A stretch of 11,765 bases of DNA from contig CAYUJU010000064.1 of NCBI GenBank assembly GCA_964445115.1, forward strand, positions 1 through 11,765, in the 5' to 3' direction. This stretch comes from CAIJXJ01 sp964445115 (GTDB lineage: Bacteria; Pseudomonadota; Gammaproteobacteria; Burkholderiales; Methylophilaceae). Of this stretch, positions 1 to 5,265 are shown piece by piece; the stretch's first letter is position 1; each line of letters begins with the position of its first letter. Made by a program: the position numbers and the translations under genes. The notes under the pieces are model-generated. The model saw only the letters and a list, made by a program, of their open reading frames with translations. It had not been told where the DNA came from and searched no databases.

Positions 1-70
1 GTCTCAGAAAAGCGATAATAGCAGGGCTCAGGGAGACTAGGATGGCATGGAGGTCGGAAGAGTCGGACAT
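1..70 (-). CDS. Partial gene cut by the left window edge, small membrane protein start
   Basis: An ATG at 70 follows the stop of the previous gene without a base between (TGAATG). The first 23 codons are inside the window and begin MSDSSDLHAIL, followed by a hydrophobic stretch (VSLSPAIIAFL). Nothing can be said about the rest. The abutting start and stop and the membrane-like N terminus fit the same train of small membrane genes. GGTG about ten bases before the ATG is a weak ribosome-binding site. Confidence 0.6.
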   Translation of the reverse strand, partial: MSDSSDLHAILVSLSPAIIAFLR

Positions 71-1015
71 TCATCTGTACACCGAATGGTTAATATGTCC
101 TGTGCCGTCGCCTGTTCCAGTGCCCTCGATTCTGCCGGTGCCAGAAAGCCCCGTGTTCTGAACCACTGGATTGCCATCCGCATCCATGATCATATGCATG
201 CCAGCAGATGGTATTGAAGTCTCTCGTGTGCCATTTGCATATGTGATGGCCAACGGTCCTTGGTTATAGGTGCGATGGGTTCCATCGGGGTCCCATACAT
301 CGTAGGCTATGGGCTCTTCTGAAGAGGTGGAATTGGGCACCAATTGCCCATCCACCACATCATATCCGGCAGGTGCCACGTAGACGCCGCCTGCTGTAGT
401 ATCGAGGATCACAGGCCTGTCCAGCTCAGCGCATAGCCCCAGCCAGGCCTCCAGGACCTCAGCCTTTTTCTGCGGGCTCGATTTGTTGTGGACCAGCTCG
501 TAGGTATAATTGCCCACGGCGTCCAGCTCCATTTCGCTGGCAGGCCTTCCAGATGACGAATTCCAAACCCTGAGATATATCTGGCCAGTCGCGTTTCCAA
601 GATCGATGCTGATCTCCGAGTTCAGTGAGGCGTCTCCTGATGGCGTTTTGGTGTAGGTGTAGTCGGCCGAGCCGTCCATGTCGCCGTCAATCTTGACGAC
701 CTTGTTGACCACCTTGTCACCTGCGCCCTTGTGTATGAATTCAACCCGATCGTACAAAGTGCCATCTGCGCCTGATATGATCACATCAATGGTCTCGGTG
801 GTGTTCGGCCCATCTGTCTGAGTAGAAATCTTTAGATTGATATATGCGTCCTGGGTCATCACTCTATCGCGCGTTCCAGCAACGGCAGACTCCATATCAA
901 GTTTGCCGCTACCATGCAGATTCAGGATATTGGTATTGGCCGATATGCCCCATATAGCCGCGAATACGAATGCAGCGATAAGAAAACCCGCCAGAAATGG
1001 CTTAACATCTTTCAA
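71..1015 (-). CDS. Membrane-anchored, glycosylation-rich ectodomain protein (314 aa, TTG start)
   Basis: An N-terminal basic residue run and one hydrophobic helix (about 5-25, KPFLAGFLIAAFVFAAIWG) make a signal anchor, and the remaining 290 residues should be outside the cell. N-x-S/T sequons stand at N71, N141, N152, N169, N177, N228, N261 and N309, that is eight of seventeen asparagines. The major capsid protein has three of twelve. The ectodomain alternates beta stretches (DVIISGADGTLYDRVEF, EISIDLGNATGQIYLRVW) with a short helical part (PQKKAEVLEAWLGLC, 181-195) and ends in a Gly/Thr-rich tail. It looks like an S-layer-associated or surface-exposed archaeal virus protein. It could mediate attachment, egress or exclusion of other viruses. 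I recognise no family. Its stop directly precedes the next ATG. Confidence 0.75.
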   Translation of the reverse strand: MKDVKPFLAGFLIAAFVFAAIWGISANTNILNLHGSGKLDMESAVAGTRDRVMTQDAYINLKISTQTDGPNTTETIDVIISGADGTLYDRVEFIHKGAGDKVVNKVVKIDGDMDGSADYTYTKTPSGDASLNSEISIDLGNATGQIYLRVWNSSSGRPASEMELDAVGNYTYELVHNKSSPQKKAEVLEAWLGLCAELDRPVILDTTAGGVYVAPAGYDVVDGQLVPNSTSSEEPIAYDVWDPDGTHRTYNQGPLAITYANGTRETSIPSAGMHMIMDADGNPVVQNTGLSGTGRIEGTGTGDGTGHINHSVYR

Positions 1016-1232
1016 ATTTTATCTCCTCCATTTGTTCACACAGTTCTTTCAGCTCATCGTACTGTGCTGTGCCCTCCAGAGCCTTCAGGACCACGAGGTC
1101 TGCCTGCCGCCTGAGTACCATGTACCGCTTGAATCTGGAAAGTGCCATCCTCTGGCAGGTGCTGTATAATAAGTAGGCTGAAAGTCCAATGAAAAATACT
1201 ATATAAAAGTCAACTGCCGGATTCGAGAGCAT
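1002..1232 (-). CDS. Single-pass membrane protein with basic, coiled-coil cytoplasmic tail (76 aa)
   Basis: One transmembrane helix lies at about residues 8-24 (DFYIVFFIGLSAYLLYS). It is followed by a strongly basic stretch (RMALSRFKRYMVLRRQ) and by an acidic amphipathic helix (YDELKELCEQMEEIKF). The positive charges after the helix predict the N terminus outside and the tail inside the cell. This resembles small virus-encoded membrane adaptors that bind a partner at the inner face of the membrane. The gene overlaps the previous one by 23 bases and the following one by 14. GAGGGATC lies several bases upstream of the ATG. No known family is recognised. Confidence 0.65.
   Translation of the reverse strand: MLSNPAVDFYIVFFIGLSAYLLYSTCQRMALSRFKRYMVLRRQADLVVLKALEGTAQYDELKELCEQMEEIKFERC
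1021..1029 (-). promoter_or_regulatory. Strong ribosome-binding site GGAGGAGAT that fixes a TTG start at 1015
   Basis: GGAGGAGAT is a near-complete match to the anti-Shine-Dalgarno tail and lies five bases before a TTG at 1015. The first in-frame ATG comes only at codon 41, after the membrane anchor. The site therefore supports the TTG. It lies inside the end of the previous gene. Confidence 0.75.
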
Positions 1233-1392
1233 GTTGCACAGATCCCTCGTTCACTACCTCCATATCTAAAGAGTGTAGGTGTTCGGCTGGCACGTCGAAA
1301 GCTGGCGGGTCCGTCGCTTCTTCTTGCATATCACCACCGAAAGACACACACATCAGGGCAATGACGACCAGAGCAATCAAGGCCAGGCGCAT
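1210..1392 (-). CDS. Secreted or membrane-anchored small protein (60 aa)
   Basis: The ATG at 1392 is chosen over the ATG at 1434 because GGAG lies five bases before it and because it puts a signal sequence (MRLALIALVVIALMCVSFGG) at the very N terminus. The longer form would put a polar stretch in front. The cysteine at 15 after ALM is not a standard lipobox, so lipid anchoring is doubtful. The mature part is acidic and unstructured-looking (QEEATDPPAFDVPAEHLHSL). The gene overlaps the 53-residue gene before it by 16 bases and the next one by 23. The shared MRL signal sequence suggests it may be a diverged duplicate of the previous gene. Confidence 0.6.
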   Translation of the reverse strand: MRLALIALVVIALMCVSFGGDMQEEATDPPAFDVPAEHLHSLDMEVVNEGSVQHALESGS

Positions 1393-1538
1393 AAGTTCTC
1401 CGGGGTTATGTGCTGGATTGTCCCATTGGGGCACTCGATGATGATCTTTCCATCAGAGACATCGATTATTCTGCAGTCGCGCGTTGCTGTAGCGCTTGAT
1501 ATCAGCAAGATGAGTAGAACTAACAGAACTAGCCTCAT
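1377..1538 (-). CDS. Secreted small protein with signal peptide (53 aa)
   Basis: This 53-codon frame lies four bases after the stop of the holin-like gene and overlaps the next gene by 16 bases. The product starts with a clear signal sequence (MRLVLLVLLILLISSATA, likely cut near residue 18). The mature part is about 35 residues with three cysteines (C22, C36, C50) and alternating strands (CRIIDVSDGK, IIIECPNGTIQHI), including an N-G-T sequon at 38-40. It may fold as a tiny beta hairpin or SH3-like barrel, stabilised by one disulphide. The ribosome-binding site (GGGATGAT) is only a partial match. I see no family. The neighbouring gene also starts with a MRL-type signal sequence. Confidence 0.55.
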   Translation of the reverse strand: MRLVLLVLLILLISSATATRDCRIIDVSDGKIIIECPNGTIQHITPENLCAWP

Positions 1539-1542
1539 ATGA

Positions 1543-1737
1543 TCATCCCAGTGTCAGAGGCTCCTTAGTGCGCGCTCGTATCCATACAAGAACAGGCGCG
1601 CCCAGGGTTGTCAGAATACCGGCCAACTGCAATACCTCATTGTCTGATAGGGCCGTACCTGAATACAACTCGACGATGCCACCGATCAGGAGGGCCAAAG
1701 CGAAGTATATTGTTTTGCTGTTCGAAAGGGTTTTCAT
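1543..1737 (-). CDS. Two-helix holin-like membrane protein (64 aa)
   Basis: The product has a short basic N terminus (MKTLSNSKTIY), a first hydrophobic helix at about 11-25 (FALALLIGGIVELYSG), a short acidic turn (LSDNEV) and a second helix at about 36-53 (LQLAGILTTLGAPVLVWI), then a basic tail (RARTKEP). This layout and length is that of small phage holins and of similar two-helix proteins commonly placed beside lysis genes. GGTGAT lies three bases before the ATG, a strong site. No endolysin is next to it in this window, so the holin reading is only suggestive. If the host has a pseudomurein or S-layer envelope, the partner enzyme would be different from a bacterial lysin. Confidence 0.65.
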   Translation of the reverse strand: MKTLSNSKTIYFALALLIGGIVELYSGTALSDNEVLQLAGILTTLGAPVLVWIRARTKEPLTLG

Positions 1738-1836
1738 CTAATCACCGTGAAACCACTTATATCCCTGGTATACTCCCACTAAAAATGAGAAGAAGCAAGC
1801 AGGCAGCAGTAGCGCTATAGCTGCAGTATCTGTCAT
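1738..1836 (-). CDS. Single-pass membrane micropeptide (32 aa)
   Basis: This 32-codon frame starts with an ATG overlapping the previous stop (ATGA) and ends in TAG directly before the next ATG. The product has a short polar start (MTDT), one hydrophobic helix (about residues 5-23, AIALLLPACFFSFLVGVY) and a basic-aromatic tail (QGYKWFHGD). The GGTGAT that serves as ribosome-binding site for the next gene is part of its last codons. The packing with both neighbours supports it as real. One-helix micropeptides of this size serve in viruses as holin partners or as small regulators of membrane complexes. I cannot assign one of these roles. Confidence 0.55.
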   Translation of the reverse strand: MTDTAAIALLLPACFFSFLVGVYQGYKWFHGD

Positions 1837-2012
1837 GCCAGAGAGCCCCTGGCACCTAGTCTTGTAGCGGTGGTGTTCAGCTTGCAACGCTCTATTTTGA
1901 TGAGGCTTTCAAGCTCATCAAGCATGTCTGAAGCGATGGGGGAAGAATTGAGGGAGCTAAGAGCGCTGTAGAGCAGCTCTAGCTCCTGGAGAGTGTACTG
2001 TGAGAACTTCAC
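1833..2012 (-). CDS. Small helical protein with GTG start (59 aa)
   Basis: A GTG at 2012 opens a 59-codon frame that fills the apparent gap between its neighbours. The GTG overlaps the upstream stop as GTGA, and the frame's own TGA overlaps the next ATG as ATGA, the pattern of translational coupling. GGA lies a few bases before the GTG. The product begins MKFSQYTLQELELLYSALSS and continues with an amphipathic acidic helix (MLDELESLIKIERC), so it should be a two-helix coil, perhaps dimeric. There is no signal peptide. I do not know its role. The neighbours suggest a cytoplasmic partner of the small membrane proteins that follow. Confidence 0.65.
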   Translation of the reverse strand: MKFSQYTLQELELLYSALSSLNSSPIASDMLDELESLIKIERCKLNTTATRLGARGSLA

Positions 2013-2347
2013 CTTCCGTCCCTCTCGTCTATGATATCCCCATTCACTTCGACTGCATTGTGAGCTACGAAGTATGCAGCTTCAGAGCCCCCCCAAACAT
2101 CAGCTATCATGGCCTGCCAGTTCTCGGCAGTGTATAGGTCGCATCTGGCGGCTGTACCGAACACCGCGCCCTTGGTTGGGTCTGGATCGATATAGTGGTC
2201 CTGCAGCCTAGATGGTGACGGCCTCGCAGGTGGACACTGCCAGCGCTGGATCAGCACGACAGGCGCATAGATTATATAGCGAATCACGGATTGGCCGGGT
2301 TCTGCGACAATCCGGTATGGTACTTCTTCAGGAAAGTTTTCAGTCAT
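2009..2347 (-). CDS. Hypothetical protein, first gene of the coupled small-gene train (112 aa)
   Basis: I do not recognise this protein. It has no signal peptide or clear membrane helix, although the stretch VIRYIIYAPVVLIQRWQ near residue 20 is hydrophobic and may be a strand pair. The rest is mixed with aromatic residues (YTAENWQAMIADVWGG near 72-87) and an acidic, charged C-terminal end. The ATG is five bases after the stop of the leucine-rich-repeat gene. Its own stop overlaps the GTG start of the next gene as GTGA, which ties it to the small-gene train. By position it could be a small tail or baseplate component or a chaperone for the protein encoded just before it. Confidence 0.65.
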   Translation of the reverse strand: MTENFPEEVPYRIVAEPGQSVIRYIIYAPVVLIQRWQCPPARPSPSRLQDHYIDPDPTKGAVFGTAARCDLYTAENWQAMIADVWGGSEAAYFVAHNAVEVNGDIIDERDGR

Positions 2348-2352
2348 TCAAA

Positions 2353-3357
2353 TCAACTCGGTAATGTATATGTTATTGCCCAGCCGTAATCAGCTTGGAG
2401 TTCTTCAATTTTCAGGATTTGGGCGGCGCTTGGGGCGGCGTTGTTGCCGTCGATGCTCATGATGATAGTCTCACTGGTGAAACTTTCTTTGGCAGCATAG
2501 ATGTTGTCGATGATGGCATTGACGCGGGTCTGGTCTGCTGACTGGTCCTGTAGATAGATCTGCTCGATATGCGTCATGCGAGCGATATCAGTCCCTGTTA
2601 TTTGCGTTGCGCCCACCAGAGCAACATAGGTCGTTTGGGTGTTTAAGAGATCTATCGATCCAGTTATCAGCGGATCACCCCAAAAATTCATTACAGTGCT
2701 GTCTGCAAAGAAGTTTATGCTTCCTGTGATCAAAACGCTACCGCCGAGATTCACATAATGAGCATTTGGATTAAGTGAGGGTATGCTTCCTGTGATCAGA
2801 GGATTTCCACCGCATTCAAGCGTCTCAATGCTAATCGGAAATGCTTGCAATGCGAACACTAGATCAGGATTACCGGATATATTGACATTCGTCAGCGCTC
2901 CACAGCTTCCCAATCCATCAATATCAGTCAGCCCACAGCTATGGCAATCAAGCGTCAGAATCTCATCCAAATCACATATCAGCCTGACCTCGTGCGGTCC
3001 TGCAGTCGTAAAGGTATAGCTGCATGACAGCCCAGTCTGCTCCACAGTGGTCTCGCCATCATAAAGTCTCCAAGTGACTGAACCTGCCGATGGCCCAGTA
3101 ATGCTCGCTACGAAAGCGCCATCCGCAGGACCAAATGACGTTGTGAACTTTAAGAAATCAAAATACTGGATCGCTATGTGCTGCTTTCCGCAAACTGGGC
3201 ATGCTGATATTTCGGCGGCATCATTGGCAGCAATGACAACTGTCTGAATCTGACCGCATCCAACAGTCGGGCAAGTGAATTCGTAGCTTCCGGGGTCGGT
3301 GCTCCCTGAAGGCCAATTAGTAGTTACGCCGCACCTAGTGCAATGTACTGATGGCAT
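2353..3357 (-). CDS. Zinc-ribbon, Ig/PKD-like and leucine-rich-repeat protein, candidate host-contact virion protein
   Basis: Three parts are visible in 334 residues. Residues 1-60 hold cysteine pairs (CTRCG at 6-10, CPTVGCG at 29-35, CPVCG at 53-57), likely two zinc-ribbon-like knuckles. Residues about 70-130 look like an Ig or PKD fold (SFGPADGAFVASITGP, then CSYTFTTAGPHEVRLIC). Residues about 132-272 are leucine-rich repeats of 21-23 residues whose core is N-L-G-G-x2-LITGSI (PLITGSI at 186-192, VLITGSI at 208-214, PLITGSI at 229-235). The C-terminal helix and strand (IDGNNAAPSAAQI, then LQADYGWAITYT) is an ending common in phage-encoded repeat proteins. GAGGT lies seven bases before the ATG. 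There is no signal peptide, so I infer a virion protein, perhaps the receptor-binding one. Confidence 0.75.
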   Translation of the reverse strand: MPSVHCTRCGVTTNWPSGSTDPGSYEFTCPTVGCGQIQTVVIAANDAAEISACPVCGKQHIAIQYFDFLKFTTSFGPADGAFVASITGPSAGSVTWRLYDGETTVEQTGLSCSYTFTTAGPHEVRLICDLDEILTLDCHSCGLTDIDGLGSCGALTNVNISGNPDLVFALQAFPISIETLECGGNPLITGSIPSLNPNAHYVNLGGSVLITGSINFFADSTVMNFWGDPLITGSIDLLNTQTTYVALVGATQITGTDIARMTHIEQIYLQDQSADQTRVNAIIDNIYAAKESFTSETIIMSIDGNNAAPSAAQILKIEELQADYGWAITYTLPS

Positions 3358-3359
3358 TT

Positions 3360-4091
3360 TTAGACCTCATAAAGTGCTATTATTGCGACTTCGTCAGGCG
3401 CTGTACCGATGGCGTAGATATTCGCAAGGTCTAGAGGCCCGTCCAGACATAGCGCTTCTGTGGCATTCAGCGGTATGCCGTGGCCTGCTGTGACTGCAGA
3501 ATCTCCTACATAGGTAGTACCAGCCGCACCGACAGCCAAAAGATATATCTTCTGATAGATGACTGAGACTGCGCTGAGGGCTACTGCAGCTCCTGTCATG
3601 GTTTTTGAGTGCCCTACGATGTTTCGGGTAGGGTCTGCATGAACTACGGAGAAAGATGCTGTTGCAGCTTTTTTGCCGAGAGACGCGGGAAGCTTTGCGT
3701 CTATTGTTGCGAGCTTGGCCAGATCTCCCGTTGCTGTATCTGGGGTGATGGCCTGGACAACGGGCATTTTTCCGCCACTCTGATCTGGAAGCTTTGCCAA
3801 AATATCATCGAGGCCTTGCTCTGTAGCTGCTCCTGATGGTAGATCTGGAGTTGTCTGGACCTTACCAGCTGCGATTGTGGCTTCCAGGGACTCTATGGCA
3901 TCTTTTATGTCGTCTAGGGTAAGCTCGGTGGCCAGACCGGTGGGATCTATGTTTGCGGTGAGTTCGGTATCTACCTGAAGTGCTCCAGTTGCTGGATTGA
4001 CTTTTACCGCGGTAAGGGTACCGTCTACAGTGCTTTTAGCATATAGAACGAATGCCCCAATAGAATTTCCAAATATCTTTTCTGTAACCAT
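3360..4091 (-). CDS. Virion structural protein, fibre or tail-appendage-like (243 aa)
   Basis: The N-terminal third (SIGAFVLYAKSTVDGTLTAVKVNPATGALQ, from about residue 10) is a beta strand-turn pattern. It is followed by a helical middle (about 55-135) with repeats of the kind LTLDDIKDAIESL and GLDDILAKLPDQ, then by a C-terminal beta domain (about 145-243, YLLAVGAAGTTYVGDS, GIPLNATEALCLDG, NIYAIGTAPDEVAIIALYEV). The last segment, with small-residue-rich turns and the ending I-Y-A-I-G-T-A, is the look of knob or tip domains of phage structural proteins placed near connector and fibre genes. GGAG lies about eight bases before the ATG. No catalytic motif is seen. Fibre, tail-tip or decoration protein are all possible, and I infer only that it is a virion component. 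Confidence 0.65.
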   Translation of the reverse strand: MVTEKIFGNSIGAFVLYAKSTVDGTLTAVKVNPATGALQVDTELTANIDPTGLATELTLDDIKDAIESLEATIAAGKVQTTPDLPSGAATEQGLDDILAKLPDQSGGKMPVVQAITPDTATGDLAKLATIDAKLPASLGKKAATASFSVVHADPTRNIVGHSKTMTGAAVALSAVSVIYQKIYLLAVGAAGTTYVGDSAVTAGHGIPLNATEALCLDGPLDLANIYAIGTAPDEVAIIALYEV

Positions 4092-4122
4092 GTTCTGTTC
4101 TCCGCTGCTGTTTCAGCTGGTA

Positions 4123-4701
4123 TCAAAATTGTAAAACTTTATATGGTCCGGGCTTTCCGCCCAGACCTTGCATGGGACCGACGCTTATTACCTGATGATT
4201 AATCCCATCAGTTGGGTCAGTCGGGTTATCGATATCAAACTTCAGAAAGTCGTTTTGCTTTATGGTGAAGTCCTCAGTCCAAACGGTCGTATCCTGGATG
4301 GAGGTCCAACCGCCCCCTGTGGCAGGAACGCGCTTAATCTTCGGCCATATTCGGACATCGATAAGCTCTAAGGTTTCTTTCTGGATGGCTTTTAGCTGAG
4401 TATCAATGCATGTTATTTTTATGTTGCAGTCCAAGCCTGAAGTTGTAACTGTCGGCACTGCCGACAGGTTATAAGTGGACTTCTTTTTTGTGGTGCCTGA
4501 TGTGAAATTGAGGTCTTCAGCATTAATGTATACGTGCCCGACTAAATCAGTATGCCCCGTCGCTGGAGTAAGTTCGACCTCGCATTTAAACGTCTGAGTT
4601 GGGGCCGTTTCCGTGATTGTAAGAGTTGCCACCGATGGGCCTTGAAACAAGACATGATCGGATAGAGTGACTTTGTAGGCACTATGAACAAGGCGACTCA
4701 T
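4123..4701 (-). CDS. Uncharacterised virion-region protein (192 aa)
   Basis: I do not recognise a family. The protein has no signal peptide, no membrane segment and no coiled coil. It alternates short hydrophobic stretches with Thr, Lys and Asp (ATLTITETAPTQTFKCEVEL, NIKITCIDTQ, ELIDVRIWPKIKRV), as in a beta-sandwich. The region about 135-165 (TEDFTIKQNDFLKFDIDNP) looks like part of a beta-barrel. The gene overlaps the connector by four bases (ATGA) and GAGGT lies nine bases before its start, so the two are probably translationally coupled. Directly after the connector one expects a stopper, a neck protein or a decoration protein. The overall beta-rich look and a length near 190 fit any of these, and I cannot choose. 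Confidence 0.7.
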   Translation of the reverse strand: MSRLVHSAYKVTLSDHVLFQGPSVATLTITETAPTQTFKCEVELTPATGHTDLVGHVYINAEDLNFTSGTTKKKSTYNLSAVPTVTTSGLDCNIKITCIDTQLKAIQKETLELIDVRIWPKIKRVPATGGGWTSIQDTTVWTEDFTIKQNDFLKFDIDNPTDPTDGINHQVISVGPMQGLGGKPGPYKVLQF

Positions 4702-5237
4702 CCGAACCGGACCTCACAAGCCCCGGCTATATAGGGTTTCATGCACTCGAACGCCTCTTTGGAATTCAAGCCTTTGTATCGCTTTGCAGCGCCCTTCTGA
4801 TAGGTCTCCGATACCTGGCCAGCCAAGGATATCGATGTGACCCCCTGGCTCTGCAAGTCCTGCCGATTCAAAGCGTCCGCGTCGGCATTGAGCTTGTAGA
4901 TGGCCAATGCTTCCTCAGCACATGCATCTTTCACGGCCTGTGGGATTATGGCCTCTTCACCATCTTCGTCCCAATCATGAGTATAGCCGTCTATGACCCT
5001 GGGAAACATGAGGGCTTGCTCATCATCGTCTAGCGTTGCAGCATTCGGATTATAAGTATCATAAGTAGTGCCCTTCAGATACATACGATCTATAGCTTTC
5101 GTAGCAGCCTTGGCATACCATGCTTTTGTATCATCGGACAGGGCTAGAAAGGCCGCAGCTCTTGGATCACTGGCAAAATACGCCTCCAGAGCTTCGACAG
5201 TCGCAAAATAGCAGTTGGTTATTGGAGTATCCACCAT
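4698..5237 (-). CDS. Head-tail connector/adaptor (DnaT-like phage protein)
   Basis: This 179-residue protein has the arrangement of the phage adaptor family that annotators often call DnaT-like ssDNA-binding protein and that is structurally an HK97 gp6-type connector, which docks under the portal and starts tail attachment. An opening ATVEALEAYFASDP, a helix LALSDDTKAWYAKAATKAIDR followed by MYLKG (about 31-56), the signature LMFPR (75-79), a helix PQAVKDACAEEALAIYKL (about 98-115) and a C-terminal GVTSISLAGQVSETYQKG are all present. Its stop overlaps the next gene's start by four bases (ATGA). No ribosome-binding site precedes the ATG, because the terminator-like hairpin occupies that place. 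The family match is good, and the biochemical role is inferred from known relatives. Confidence 0.8.
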   Translation of the reverse strand: MVDTPITNCYFATVEALEAYFASDPRAAAFLALSDDTKAWYAKAATKAIDRMYLKGTTYDTYNPNAATLDDDEQALMFPRVIDGYTHDWDEDGEEAIIPQAVKDACAEEALAIYKLNADADALNRQDLQSQGVTSISLAGQVSETYQKGAAKRYKGLNSKEAFECMKPYIAGACEVRFG

Positions 5238-5265
5238 AAAAAGTTACAGGGGACTCAGGCCCCTG
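5238..5265 (-). terminator. Intrinsic terminator-like hairpin between head-fibre-like and connector genes
   Basis: On the minus strand CAGGGG (5265-5260) and CCCCTG (5252-5247) form a perfect six-base stem around a seven-base loop. TAAC and then five T residues (5242-5238) follow. The stop codon of the head-fibre-like gene lies in the loop, and the T5 tract touches the connector ATG. The stem occupies the place where the connector's ribosome-binding site would be, and none is visible there. The structure could end a share of transcripts after the abundant capsid genes, or lower translation of the connector. Confidence 0.55.

Noticed and set aside
409..600. Minus-strand frame of 63 codons inside the ectodomain gene
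   Set aside because: It is an alternative frame inside a gene supported by a strong ribosome-binding site, signal anchor and sequon pattern.
837..1169. Plus-strand open frame of 110 codons, and the other plus-strand frames opposite the large genes
   Set aside because: They lie opposite well-supported minus-strand genes, have no ribosome-binding site pattern or domain, and their composition follows from the opposite strand.
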